From assembly GCF_000372965.1 (NCBI RefSeq), contig NZ_KB890024.1, forward strand, positions 4,490,304-4,554,303: a stretch of DNA of 64,000 bases, written 5' to 3'. The position numbers and the translations under genes were made by a program. Each line of letters starts with the position of its first letter. The stretch's first letter is position 1. The notes beneath the pieces are model-generated. The model searched no databases. It was given only the letters and a program-made list of their open reading frames with translations, and was not told the DNA's origin. Shown one piece after another: positions 27,993-36,252 of the stretch. This DNA is from Hoeflea sp. 108 (GTDB lineage Bacteria; Pseudomonadota; Alphaproteobacteria; Rhizobiales; Rhizobiaceae).

Positions 27993-28082
27993 GCTCCGAC
28001 AGATCATCCTTCGCAGCCGGGATTGTTTCCGGTTTGTTCACATTTGTCTGGCGTCTTGCCTCCGTGGAGATAGAGTTCGCGG

Positions 28083-28595
28083 ATGAGAGAGACGATTCGC
28101 ATTATTGGCATCGACCCGGGCCTTCAGCGCACCGGCTGGGGCATCATCGAATCGCTCGGCAATTCGCTGCGCTTCGTCGCATCGGGCACGGTGCGTTCCG
28201 ACAACAAGGCAGCGCTTGCCAGCCGGCTCTGCCAGCTGCATGACGGGCTGGCCGACGTGATCCACCGCGAAATGCCGCATGAGGCCGCGGTCGAGGCGAC
28301 CTTCGTCAACAAGGACGCGACCGCAACGCTGAAGCTCGGTCAGGCGCGGGGTATCGCCATGCTGGTGCCGGCTCGCGCCGGGCTTGTGGTCGCAGAATAT
28401 TCGCCCAACGCCGTCAAGAAGGCCGTCATCGGCGTTGGCCACGGCGACAAGAAGCAGATCGCCATGATGGTCAAGGTGCTGTTGCCTAAGGCCGGTTTCG
28501 ATACCGCCGACGCGGCCGACGCCTTGGCGATTGCCATCTGCCATGCCCACCACCGCCAGAGCCCGGCCTACCGGCTGGCGCAACTGGCCAGCTAG
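28083..28595 (+). CDS. ruvC: Holliday junction endodeoxyribonuclease RuvC
   Basis: 170 residues, normal length. RNase-H-like fold with the first catalytic aspartate in IIGIDPGLQRTGWG (D11), the glutamate region EAAVEATFVNKD and the C-terminal acidic pair in DTADAADALAIAICHAHH. It resolves Holliday junctions together with RuvAB. In this genome two antitoxin genes and a toxin lie between ruvC and ruvA (28786-29807), splitting the usual ruvCAB run. Confidence 0.97.
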   Translation: MRETIRIIGIDPGLQRTGWGIIESLGNSLRFVASGTVRSDNKAALASRLCQLHDGLADVIHREMPHEAAVEATFVNKDATATLKLGQARGIAMLVPARAGLVVAEYSPNAVKKAVIGVGHGDKKQIAMMVKVLLPKAGFDTADAADALAIAICHAHHRQSPAYRLAQLAS

Positions 28596-28723
28596 GCAAT
28601 TCCAGGAAAAGTGTGAAGCGGTTTTCCGTCCGGAATTGCGTCAACACAAAGAGATGGAGCGGCTCCGCGGAATCGCGGACATGTTCTATCGCGCATCGAC
28701 TTTCGGGCCGATACACCAAGCCC

Positions 28724-28785
28724 AATGTTCTTGACTTGTTCTCTTTGCTGAAACATTCCTTGCCGGCAAGAAAAGGAATGATTCC
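28724..28785 (+). promoter_or_regulatory. Promoter and operator of the first AbrB-type antitoxin gene
   Basis: ATGTTCTTGACTTGTTCTC (28725-28743) holds a -35-like TTGACT and recurs before the second antitoxin gene. It is followed by the palindromes TTGCCGGCAA (28760-28769) and GGAAT-G-ATTCC (28775-28785), the latter ending at the ATG. AbrB-type antitoxins normally repress their own promoter at such repeats. Confidence 0.6.
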
Positions 28786-29037
28786 ATGCGTGTGACCAGC
28801 AAGGGCCAGGTGACGATTCCGCGCGACCTGCGCGAGACCTTTGGCATCGTCGCCAACACCGAGGTCATCTTCGGCATCGAGGGCGGCAAGATCACCATCG
28901 TGCCCAAGGACGAGATCGCCAGGTTGGCCGACCGCGACCGGCTGGACCGGTTCCTGGCAATACTCGGCCGCCTCGAGGGCGCTGCCGAACAGGCGATCAG
29001 TCCCGACGAACTGGCGGCGTTGGCAAGAGACAGGTAA
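28786..29037 (+). CDS. AbrB/MazE-family antitoxin or transcription factor, without adjacent toxin
   Basis: 83 residues. The N-terminal swapped-hairpin DNA-binding domain reads MRVTSKGQVTIPRDLRETFG, the SpoVT/AbrB signature. The C-terminal helix (about 45-83), which in a TA pair would cap a toxin, is intact. No toxin follows; the next gene is another AbrB-type antitoxin with its own promoter. It may be an orphan antitoxin or a plain regulator. Confidence 0.87.
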   Translation: MRVTSKGQVTIPRDLRETFGIVANTEVIFGIEGGKITIVPKDEIARLADRDRLDRFLAILGRLEGAAEQAISPDELAALARDR

Positions 29038-29089
29038 CGCCGGCTCGTCGTGAGAAGAACCCGCACTGGAGAGCTGCGCCACAGCAGCC

Positions 29090-29143
29090 ATGTTCTTGAC
29101 TTGTTCTCATATGGCACGTAGGTAATACCTGTGAGGTATTACC
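29090..29143 (+). promoter_or_regulatory. Promoter and perfect 9-bp operator of the AbrB-PIN module
   Basis: The 19-mer ATGTTCTTGACTTGTTCTC (29090-29108) is identical to the one before the first antitoxin gene. GGTAATACC-TGTGA-GGTATTACC (29121-29143) is a perfect inverted repeat ending at the antitoxin ATG. It is therefore expected to be the autoregulatory operator, overlapping the -10 region and ribosome-binding site. Confidence 0.72.
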
Positions 29144-29413
29144 ATGCGCGTGACCACAAAAGGCCAGGTGACCATCCCCAAGGAGATCCGCGACAAGCTC
29201 GGCATCGAGCCCGGTTCGGAGGTGGAATTCGTGGTGACGGGCGATGTCGTCACGCTGGTGGCGCGTGAAGACGATGAGGCGCGGCAGCGCCGGGCGACAG
29301 CCATCAATGCCTGGGCAGACAGGGTGGCTGGAACAATCGATCTCGGCGGCATGACGACAGACGAATACATGGAATGGCTGAGGGGGCCGCGCGATGACCT
29401 CGGTCCTCGTTGA
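29144..29413 (+). CDS. AbrB/MazE/VapB-family antitoxin
   Basis: 89 residues. The N-terminal domain (MRVTTKGQVTIPKEIRDKLG) is a SpoVT/AbrB swapped hairpin that binds DNA as a dimer. The C-terminal part (about 50-89, with GMTTDEYMEWLRGPRDD) is the likely toxin-binding tail. The gene overlaps the PIN toxin gene by 20 nt, the classic antitoxin-first arrangement. Confidence 0.92.
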   Translation: MRVTTKGQVTIPKEIRDKLGIEPGSEVEFVVTGDVVTLVAREDDEARQRRATAINAWADRVAGTIDLGGMTTDEYMEWLRGPRDDLGPR

Positions 29414-29807
29414 TTCCAACATCTTCCTGGACATGTTCCAGGGCGGCCCGGCCAGTGTATGGTCGCGAAGAAGCCTTGTGCAGCAAGGAAGCGTCGGCGC
29501 TCTCGTCGTCAATCCGGTCATCTGGTCGGAAGTATCCGTTCGCTTTCCGACGGAGGCCGATCTTGCGAATTCCCTGGAAGGGCTCGCGGTCCACAAGGCG
29601 CAGATTCCCTTCGAGGCGGCCTTCGCCGCAGGCAAGGCGCATCTGGCGTATCGCCATAACGGCGGCACCTGCGACCGTGCTTTGCCCGACTTCCTCATCG
29701 GCGCGCATGCGCAAGTGGCGGGACACAGGCTTTTGACCCGCGACGCCTCGCGCTATCGCAGCTACTTTCCCGACCTCGACATCATCGCACCGGATACTCA
29801 TCCATGA
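29394..29807 (+). CDS. PIN-domain ribonuclease toxin (VapC family)
   Basis: 137 residues with the four PIN acids: D7 (LVDSN), E46 (IWSEVS), D99 (LPDFLIGAHA) and D117 (LLTRDASRY). VapC-type toxins cut RNA, often initiator tRNA or rRNA loops, when the antitoxin is lost. All catalytic residues are intact, so the module looks functional. It ends 13 bp before ruvA, whose expression may partly depend on read-through from this operon. Confidence 0.92.
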   Translation: MTSVLVDSNIFLDMFQGGPASVWSRRSLVQQGSVGALVVNPVIWSEVSVRFPTEADLANSLEGLAVHKAQIPFEAAFAAGKAHLAYRHNGGTCDRALPDFLIGAHAQVAGHRLLTRDASRYRSYFPDLDIIAPDTHP

Positions 29808-29820
29808 CGGGACGCACCAA

Positions 29821-30441
29821 ATGATCGGCAAGTTGAAGGGCACCGTCGACGAGATCGGCGAGGATTACTGTGTGCTCGACGTCCATGGCGTCGGCTACGT
29901 CGCCTATTGTTCGGCCCGCACGCTGGCCTCCATGGCCGGCCCCGGCGAGGCCGCGGTTCTCTACATCGAGACCTACGTGCGCGAGGATATGATCCGGCTC
30001 TACGGCTTCCAGTCGGAACTCGAGCGCGAATGGTTCCGCCTGCTGCAGAACAACGTGCAGGGCGTCGGCGCCAAGGTGGCGCTGGCCGTGCTGTCGACGC
30101 TGGCCCCCGCCGACCTCGCCAATGCCATCGCCCTGCGCGACATCGCCATGGTCAGCCGCGCGCCCGGCGTCGGCAAGAAGGTCGCCGAGCGCATCGTCAC
30201 CGAACTCAAGAACAAGGCGCCGGCCTATGCCGGATCGGCCTCCGGCACAATCGGGCTCAAGCAGGAGCTGGGCGAAGGCGTGGCCCCTGCACCGATCGCG
30301 GACGCGGTCTCGGCGCTGGTCAATCTCGGCTACTCGCGCGACATCGCCGCCAATGCGGTGGCAGCCGCCATGAAGACCGCCGGCGAGGACGCCGATTCCT
30401 CCAAGCTGATACGCTTCGGCCTGAAGGAGCTGGCACGGTGA
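29821..30441 (+). CDS. ruvA: Holliday junction branch migration protein RuvA
   Basis: 206 residues: the N-terminal OB fold (MIGKLKGTVDEIGEDYCVLDV), the paired helix-hairpin-helix domain (LLQNNVQGVGAKVALAVLST and SRAPGVGKKVAERIV) and the C-terminal RuvB-binding domain. The tetramer grips the Holliday junction for RuvB. It directly follows the PIN toxin gene and is 40 bp before ruvB. Confidence 0.97.
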   Translation: MIGKLKGTVDEIGEDYCVLDVHGVGYVAYCSARTLASMAGPGEAAVLYIETYVREDMIRLYGFQSELEREWFRLLQNNVQGVGAKVALAVLSTLAPADLANAIALRDIAMVSRAPGVGKKVAERIVTELKNKAPAYAGSASGTIGLKQELGEGVAPAPIADAVSALVNLGYSRDIAANAVAAAMKTAGEDADSSKLIRFGLKELAR

Positions 30442-30481
30442 GTGCCTTGCCCGCAGCCGGTCTCCATGCGAGGACGGGCAC

Positions 30482-31522
30482 ATGAACACGCCGACCCGCC
30501 TCATCACGCCCGAAAAGCGCGGCGAAGATGCCGACAACAGCCTGCGTCCGCAGACCTTGGACGATTTTGTCGGCCAAGCGGCGGCGCGCGCCAATCTCAA
30601 GATCTTCATCGAGGCCGCCAAGGGGCGTGGCGAAGCGCTGGACCATGTGCTGTTCGTCGGGCCGCCCGGCCTCGGCAAGACGACGCTCGCCCAGATCATG
30701 GCGCGCGAGCTCGGCGTCAATTTCCGCTCGACTTCGGGCCCGGTCATCGCCAAGGCCGGCGATCTCGCAGCCCTTCTCACCAATCTCGAAGAACGCGACG
30801 TGCTGTTCATCGACGAGATCCACAGGCTCAACCCGGCGGTCGAAGAAATCCTCTATCCGGCGATGGAGGACTACCAGCTCGACCTGATCATCGGCGAAGG
30901 CCCGGCGGCGCGCTCGGTCAAGATCGACCTCGCCAAGTTCACGCTTGTCGCCGCGACCACGCGACTCGGCTTGCTCACCAACCCGCTGCGCGACCGCTTC
31001 GGCATTCCGACCCGGCTCAATTTCTATACGGTCGAGGAGCTTGAGCTGATCGTACGCCGCGGTGCACGCATTCTCGGCATGCCGCTTGCCGACGACGGCG
31101 CCATCGAGATCGCCCGCCGCGCCCGCGGCACCCCGCGCATTGCCGGCCGCCTGCTGCGCCGCGTGCGCGACTTTGCCGCCGTGGCTGGCGCCGGCCCGGT
31201 CGACCGCCGTATCGCCGACGAGGCGCTGTCGCGGCTCGAAGTCGACGCGCTCGGCCTCGACCAGCTCGACCGGCGCTATCTCTCCATGATCGCGATGAAT
31301 TTCGGCGGCGGCCCCGTCGGCATCGAAACAATCGCAGCTGGCCTGTCCGAACCGCGTGACGCCATCGAGGACATCATCGAGCCCTATCTGATCCAGCAGG
31401 GTTTCATCCAGCGCACGCCGCGCGGCCGCATGCTGACGGCCAACGCCTGGAGACATCTGGGGCTGGAGGCACCGAGAGAAGTTGCCGTGCAGCAGATAAA
31501 CCTGTTCCAGGAAGAGGACTGA
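30482..31522 (+). CDS. ruvB: Holliday junction branch migration ATPase RuvB
   Basis: 346 residues. AAA+ motor with Walker A GPPGLGKTTLAQI, Walker B DVLFIDEIHRLN, sensor VAATTRLGLLTNPL and the C-terminal winged helix (IEPYLIQQGFIQRTPRGR). It drives branch migration with RuvA. Three bases separate its stop from the following acetyltransferase gene. Confidence 0.98.
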   Translation: MNTPTRLITPEKRGEDADNSLRPQTLDDFVGQAAARANLKIFIEAAKGRGEALDHVLFVGPPGLGKTTLAQIMARELGVNFRSTSGPVIAKAGDLAALLTNLEERDVLFIDEIHRLNPAVEEILYPAMEDYQLDLIIGEGPAARSVKIDLAKFTLVAATTRLGLLTNPLRDRFGIPTRLNFYTVEELELIVRRGARILGMPLADDGAIEIARRARGTPRIAGRLLRRVRDFAAVAGAGPVDRRIADEALSRLEVDALGLDQLDRRYLSMIAMNFGGGPVGIETIAAGLSEPRDAIEDIIEPYLIQQGFIQRTPRGRMLTANAWRHLGLEAPREVAVQQINLFQEED

Positions 31523-31525
31523 CAA

Positions 31526-32017
31526 ATGCTCGGCTATCGCCCCGGACTGATAGCCGACATCGTCAGGCTGCACGCCGAATATTATGCCCGCGACTGGGGT
31601 TTCGGACTGCCCTTCGAGGCCAAGGTTGCCAGCGAGCTTTCAGCTTTCCTGGGCGATTTCAGGCCCGGACTGGACTTCTTCGCCGCCGAATACGACGACG
31701 ATGGCGCACTGCTTGGCACCATCAGCCTCGAAGCCCCGACTGCGGCCGAGTCACTGGCGCATCTGCGCTGGTTCATCACCAGCGACAACGCGCGCGGCAC
31801 CGGGCTCGGGCGTCGGCTGATGAGCGAAACAATCGCCCATGTCGACACCAAAGGTTTCCCAGGTGTCTATCTCACCACCTTCGCCGGGCTCAAGCCTGCC
31901 CGCCATCTCTATGAATCCTTCGGCTTTGCACTTATCGCCGAAGAAGAGCGCGATCAGTGGTCGGGCGGCGTGCGCGAGCAGCGCTTCGAACGCCACCGCG
32001 CGGGTATGAGGGCTTGA
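31526..32017 (+). CDS. GNAT-family N-acetyltransferase
   Basis: 163 residues. The acetyl-CoA loop reads RGTGLGRRLMSETI and is followed by the usual beta4-alpha4 segment (LTTFAGLKPARHLYESFGF). The substrate is unknown. It is 3 bp behind ruvB, so probably co-transcribed, and it overlaps the next gene by 4 nt. Confidence 0.87.
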   Translation: MLGYRPGLIADIVRLHAEYYARDWGFGLPFEAKVASELSAFLGDFRPGLDFFAAEYDDDGALLGTISLEAPTAAESLAHLRWFITSDNARGTGLGRRLMSETIAHVDTKGFPGVYLTTFAGLKPARHLYESFGFALIAEEERDQWSGGVREQRFERHRAGMRA

Positions 32018-32916
32018 TCACCCGTCGCGGTTTCTTCCGTTTTCTCGGCGGGTCGATCGTGGCGGCAGCCGCGCTCGGGACCTATGCGGTTGGCATCGAG
32101 CCGATGCTGCTGACCCGGGTCAAGCGCTACGCCCTGACCCCGCCTGACTGGCCCGACAGCCTGAAGCTGCGCATCGTCGCCCTCGCCGACATTCACGCCT
32201 GTCGCCCGTGGATGACGCCGGAACGCATTGCCTCACTGGTCGAAGAGGCGAATGCCCTGCAGCCCGACGTCATCGTGTTGCTCGGCGACTATGTCGCCGG
32301 TACGCGCATGGTGTCGAACTGGGTCGACGCGGCCGAATGGGGCCCTGCCCTTTCGGGCCTCAAGGCACCGCTCGGCGTCTTTTCCGTCCTCGGCAATCAT
32401 GACTGGTGGGAGGACCTGACAGCGCAGAAGGCAGGCCAAGGTCCGACGATTGCCAGGCGGGCGCTTGAGGCGGCAGGCATTCCTGTCATGGAGAATGACG
32501 CCGTTCGCCTGCAAAAGGACGGGCAAGGCTTCTGGATCGCAGGGCTTGCCGACCAATTGGCGCTACGGCCGGGCAAAGCCTGGGGCCGCAAAAACTTTGC
32601 CGGGCTCGACGACCTTCCCGGCACGCTTGTGAAAATCAGTGATGACGCGCCTGTCATCCTGCTCGCCCATGAACCCGATATCTTCCCCGACGTGCCGAAA
32701 CGCGTCGCACTGACCCTGTCGGGTCATACCCATGGCGGACAGGTGCGCTTGTTCGGCTATTCGCCTGTCGTTCCTTCGCGTTACGGCAACCGTTATGCCT
32801 ACGGTCACGTGGTCGAGGACGAGCGCAACCTGATCGTTTCGGGCGGCCTTGGCTGCAGCATCGCACCGATCCGCTTTGGCGTGCGACCGGAAATCCTGTC
32901 GATCGATTTGGGTTAG
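32014..32916 (+). CDS. Tat-exported metallophosphoesterase
   Basis: 300 residues. With the TTG at 32014 (overlapping the previous stop as TTGA) the protein begins with a twin-arginine signal, TRRGFFRFLGG, then a hydrophobic VAAAALGTYAVG segment. It is expected to be exported folded or anchored in the membrane. All calcineurin-like metal motifs follow: ADIHA (D-x-H), LLGDYVAG, VLGNHDWW and LSGHTHGGQVRLF. Related proteins act as YkuE-type phosphodiesterases on lipids or other phosphoesters; the substrate here is not known. An earlier in-frame ATG (31957) would bury the Tat motif. Confidence 0.87.
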   Translation: MITRRGFFRFLGGSIVAAAALGTYAVGIEPMLLTRVKRYALTPPDWPDSLKLRIVALADIHACRPWMTPERIASLVEEANALQPDVIVLLGDYVAGTRMVSNWVDAAEWGPALSGLKAPLGVFSVLGNHDWWEDLTAQKAGQGPTIARRALEAAGIPVMENDAVRLQKDGQGFWIAGLADQLALRPGKAWGRKNFAGLDDLPGTLVKISDDAPVILLAHEPDIFPDVPKRVALTLSGHTHGGQVRLFGYSPVVPSRYGNRYAYGHVVEDERNLIVSGGLGCSIAPIRFGVRPEILSIDLG

Positions 32917-32920
32917 ACGC

Positions 32921-34171
32921 TCACTTCAGCGCCCTGATCGCCTCCAACACGTCAGGCTCGGCCTTGCGGCCCTCGAACTCATCGACGATGCCGAAGGCGC
33001 CGCCGTAACCCCAGACGGACCAGGCGAAACCGTGGGCTTCGGCGCGGGCGATCATGTCCTTGACATAGGCTGCGCGCCAGGCGCCGGGCATGACGAAGGG
33101 ATTGCCGTATTCCTGACGGATCATGCCGAATTCGCCGAGATAGATGTCGTCGCTCGCGACGCCGTTCTTCGCCCCCCAGGCGGCGACCTGGGCGAAGGGC
33201 GCGTCGAGTTCGACTGCCAGTTTTTCCTTGCTGTCGATTGTGGCGACCTGCTCGTCGAGATAGCTGAGCAGGCCCGGACGGCGCAGCACCGGGGCTTCCG
33301 CCCTGATCTTCTTCCTGACGTTGTCGAGCGTGGCATCGAGTTCTGCGCGCGGCGCCTCGTGCGGCGGATAGGGGAGCCCGGTGACATAGGGAATGAAGTC
33401 GCCGGCCCAGGTAGCGCCCTGATGGGTAAGCAGGAACGGCGCGTAGGAATGGAAGGTCCAGATCACATTGTCGTCAGGGATGGCCTTCGGGTCGACTGAC
33501 GCCAATCCCTCGGCGCTTGCCCAGCAGCCACCGGAGAGTACGAGCGTCAGCCGCGTCGCCGATGCGCGCGCGGCCGCATAAAGCCGCTGCTGCCGCTCCG
33601 GCCAGACCTTTTTCTCACCCGGCTCGCAGTCGACGACGGGCTCGTTCATCAATTCGAACGCGACCTGCTCCGGATTCTCCTTGGTAAGGGTCAGCGCCAT
33701 CTGTCGGACGATCTCGACATAGCGGTCGAATTGTCCGGGATCGGCCATCACTTCGGTCATGCCGATCTGGCCGTTGCCGCCCGACTGGATCAAATGGAGA
33801 TCGACGACCACTTTGAGGCCCGCGGCATTGATCGCGCGCGCCGCGTCAAGAACGCTCGCGAAAAGTTGTTCGTGCAACGGCACTGCCTTTTCGGACAGGA
33901 AAACCGAGGGATCGACGGGCATACGCACAAAGTCGAAGCCGTCGGCGACAAGCGCCTTGAGGTCGGCTTCGGTCAGGTTCTTGCGCCATTCCGGAAAGGG
34001 CAAGAGCACGTCCGCCTCGCCCCAGCGATCCTCACCCGGCCAGGTGTCCCAGATGTCGAGATTGATGCCGCGCTTCATCGAGAAGCTGGCGGCGGAGGCC
34101 GGAGCGAGCGAGAGAACCAGCGCGAGCGTCGCCGTCAGTGAGGTCTTGAACATCGCCGTTATTGCTGCCAT
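32921..34171 (-). CDS. Secreted glycoside hydrolase family 5 (cellulase-like) enzyme
   Basis: 416 residues with a signal peptide (FKTSLTATLALVLSLAPASA). TIM-barrel GH5 landmarks are FVRMPVDPS (strand 2/3), VVVDLHLIQS, the acid/base glutamate in FELMNEPV and the nucleophile glutamate in IYLGEFGM. It should cleave beta-1,4- or beta-1,3-glucans or similar polymers in the periplasm or outside. Rhizobial family members are often tied to cellulose or exopolysaccharide remodelling. It is convergent with the phosphoesterase (4 bp) and divergent from ybgC. Confidence 0.88.
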   Translation of the reverse strand: MAAITAMFKTSLTATLALVLSLAPASAASFSMKRGINLDIWDTWPGEDRWGEADVLLPFPEWRKNLTEADLKALVADGFDFVRMPVDPSVFLSEKAVPLHEQLFASVLDAARAINAAGLKVVVDLHLIQSGGNGQIGMTEVMADPGQFDRYVEIVRQMALTLTKENPEQVAFELMNEPVVDCEPGEKKVWPERQQRLYAAARASATRLTLVLSGGCWASAEGLASVDPKAIPDDNVIWTFHSYAPFLLTHQGATWAGDFIPYVTGLPYPPHEAPRAELDATLDNVRKKIRAEAPVLRRPGLLSYLDEQVATIDSKEKLAVELDAPFAQVAAWGAKNGVASDDIYLGEFGMIRQEYGNPFVMPGAWRAAYVKDMIARAEAHGFAWSVWGYGGAFGIVDEFEGRKAEPDVLEAIRALK

Positions 34172-34227
34172 CGGGTTGCCGGACTGGACAAGACTGGTGC
34201 CCGCAAGACCGGAAAAAGGAAAGCCCC

Positions 34228-34695
34228 ATGGCCGATCATGGTGAACAGGACACGCTTGCTTCGGGACTTTCCGGCGCGCTGACGTCGTTCGGACATCGGC
34301 TGATGGCGCGGGTCTATTATGCCGACACCGACTTTTCCGGCGTGGTCTACCATGCCCGCTATCTCGAATTCTTCGAACGCGGCCGCTCCGATTTCCTGCG
34401 CCTCGCCGGCGTCCACCACACCGAGCTTGCCGACGGCAAGCATGGCGAAAAGATCGTCTGGGTGGTGCGTCGCATGGAAATTGACTTCCGCGGCCCGGCC
34501 AAGATCGACGACGTGCTGACCATCGAAACGCGCACGGTGGAGATTTCAGGCGCCCGGATCACCATGGCCCAGCAGCTCAAGCGTGGCGGCGACGTGCTGG
34601 TCGAGGCGCGGGTGGAGGCCGCCATCATCGGTGAGAACGGCCGCCCCCGGCGCTTTCCCAGGGACTGGATCGAAGCCTTCATGCCACGCGGCTGA
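34228..34695 (+). CDS. ybgC: Tol-Pal associated acyl-CoA thioesterase YbgC
   Basis: 155-residue hot-dog thioesterase. D35 in YYADTDFSGVVYHARY is the catalytic aspartate of the YbgC group. The start is the ATG at 34228 with AAGGA upstream. It is the first gene of the conserved ybgC-tolQRAB-pal-cpoB set; in E. coli YbgC hydrolyses short acyl-CoA and associates with phospholipid enzymes. Here a 371-bp gap with a long inverted repeat separates it from tolQ. Confidence 0.95.
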   Translation: MADHGEQDTLASGLSGALTSFGHRLMARVYYADTDFSGVVYHARYLEFFERGRSDFLRLAGVHHTELADGKHGEKIVWVVRRMEIDFRGPAKIDDVLTIETRTVEISGARITMAQQLKRGGDVLVEARVEAAIIGENGRPRRFPRDWIEAFMPRG

Positions 34696-35066
34696 GGCCG
34701 CACTACAAGCTTCCCGTGACATCGACCTGCGAATGCGGAGGTTGACCGAGAGTCATCAGGAACGGCCCGAGATACTAACCCATCCTTAACCATAACCGTC
34801 CATTAAGGGCGAGGTGAAAGTCGTAAGGATTACGAGCGGCCTTCCTTTCACCAAATTTCGCCCCGAAAAGGCCGCGAAAGGCGCATTTTGGGGCACTTCC
34901 GGAAGCTTCGCGCGAACGGACCACAATGGGATGATGCGCAAGGGCTAGCCATGAGCCTGTTTTGAACTTGGGATCGCAATGACCCTACCCGGCTGCAAGG
35001 CGGCCCGATCCGAAATTCAAAGCAGGCTCTGTAGCCAGGCCCGGAAATCTTAAGGACTGTTTCAAG
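34696..35066 (+). other. 371-bp ybgC-tolQ intergenic region with structured leader
   Basis: No gene is supported here. It contains a CCTTAACC/CATTAAGG-rich promoter-like part (34780-34810), a GCCCC-GAAAA...TTTT-GGGGC hairpin (about 34859-34896) and the long inverted repeat listed separately. Confidence 0.5.
34953..35029 (+). promoter_or_regulatory. 24-bp near-perfect inverted repeat upstream of tolQ
   Basis: Arms 34953-34976 and 35006-35029 pair at 22 of 24 positions, counting one G-U, around a 29-nt loop. The outer clamp is GAGCCTG/CAGGCTC and the inner clamp GGGATCG/CGATCC. It ends 37 nt before the tolQ ATG and would form a stable 5' UTR hairpin. It has no T-run, so a leader structure or protein site is likelier than a terminator. 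Confidence 0.68.
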
Positions 35067-35780
35067 ATGGAAAACCTACCTCTCGCTCAGCATGGCGCCG
35101 ACGTGTCGATCTGGGCGCTGTTCTGGCAGGCCGGCTGGGTCGTCAAGCTGGTGATGCTGGGCCTGCTCGGCGCTTCGGTCTGGACCTGGGCGATCGTCGT
35201 CGACAAGGTCATCTCCTACAACCGCATGCGTGCGGCGCTGAATCGCTTCGAGCAGATCTTCTGGTCGGGCCAGTCGCTGGAAGAGCTTTACCGCAACCTC
35301 TCCGATCGCAAGACCACGGGCATGAGCGCGATCTTCGTCGCCGCCATGCGTGAATGGAAGAAGAGCTTCGAGAAGGGCGCCAAGTCACCGCTTGGCCTGC
35401 AGACCCGCATCGACAAGGCCATGGACCTTGCGCTGACCCGCGAGATGGAACGTCTCGAAGGCCGCCTCGGCTTCCTCGCCACCATCGGCTCGGCAGCTCC
35501 CTTCATCGGCCTGTTCGGCACCGTCATCGGCATCATGACCTCGTTCCAGGCCATCGCCGGCTCCAAGTCGACAAACCTCGCCGTCGTCGCCCCGGGTATC
35601 GCCGAAGCGCTGCTGGCGACCGCCATCGGCCTGCTCGCCGCTATCCCTGCCGTCATCGCCTACAACAAGCTGTCATCCGACGCCGGCAAGCTGGCGGCGC
35701 GCATGGAAGGCTTCGCCGACGAATTCTCCGCCATACTGTCGCGCCAAATCGATGAAAAAGTCGCGCAGCGGGCGGCCTGA
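35067..35780 (+). CDS. tolQ: Tol-Pal system proton channel TolQ
   Basis: 237 residues, three transmembrane helices (about 25-48, 135-157 and 172-194). The ExbB/TolQ core FLATIGSAAPFIGLFGTVIGIM and GIAEALLATAIGLLAAIPAV holds the helices that carry protons. With TolR it energises TolA and the trans-envelope Tol-Pal machine that constricts the outer membrane at division. First of a tight run: tolR starts 10 bp later. Confidence 0.97.
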   Translation: MENLPLAQHGADVSIWALFWQAGWVVKLVMLGLLGASVWTWAIVVDKVISYNRMRAALNRFEQIFWSGQSLEELYRNLSDRKTTGMSAIFVAAMREWKKSFEKGAKSPLGLQTRIDKAMDLALTREMERLEGRLGFLATIGSAAPFIGLFGTVIGIMTSFQAIAGSKSTNLAVVAPGIAEALLATAIGLLAAIPAVIAYNKLSSDAGKLAARMEGFADEFSAILSRQIDEKVAQRAA

Positions 35781-35790
35781 GGAGTAGACC

Positions 35791-36243
35791 ATGGGAATGT
35801 CAGTTGGCGCAGGCGGCGGTGGCCGCGGCGGACGCGGGCGGCGGGGACGCCGTCATGCGCTGGTTTCCGAGATCAACGTCACGCCTCTGGTCGACGTCAT
35901 GCTGGTGCTGCTCATCATCTTCATGGTGGCCGCACCGATGATGACCGTGGGCGTGCCCATCGACCTGCCGGAAACGCAGGCCAAGGCGCTCAATTCCGAC
36001 ACGCAGCCGATCACCGTCTCGGTCAACCAGGGCGGCCAGATCTATCTGCAGGAAACCGAGATCGCGCTTGAAGAGGTCGTGCCGAAACTCGAGGCCATCG
36101 CCAAGACCGGCTACGAGGAGCGCATCTATGTGCGCGGCGACAAGACCGCCGACTACGGCACGGTGATGCAGGTCATGGCCCGCATCTCGGCCGCTGGTTA
36201 CAAGAACCTCGGCCTCGTCACCCTTCAGGAACAGGACAAGTAG
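35791..36243 (+). CDS. tolR: Tol-Pal system protein TolR
   Basis: 150 residues. A glycine/arginine-rich N-terminus is followed by one transmembrane helix containing the essential aspartate (NVTPLVDVMLVLLIIFMVAAP), then a periplasmic ExbD-like domain. It pairs with TolQ as the stator/plug. Confidence 0.97.
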   Translation: MGMSVGAGGGGRGGRGRRGRRHALVSEINVTPLVDVMLVLLIIFMVAAPMMTVGVPIDLPETQAKALNSDTQPITVSVNQGGQIYLQETEIALEEVVPKLEAIAKTGYEERIYVRGDKTADYGTVMQVMARISAAGYKNLGLVTLQEQDK

Positions 36244-36252
36244 TCCGCGAAA

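Noticed and set aside
34780..34810. TTAACC...CATTAAGG upstream of tolQ as a CtrA box
   Set aside because: The two TTAA halves are 13 bp apart instead of 7, so it does not fit the consensus.
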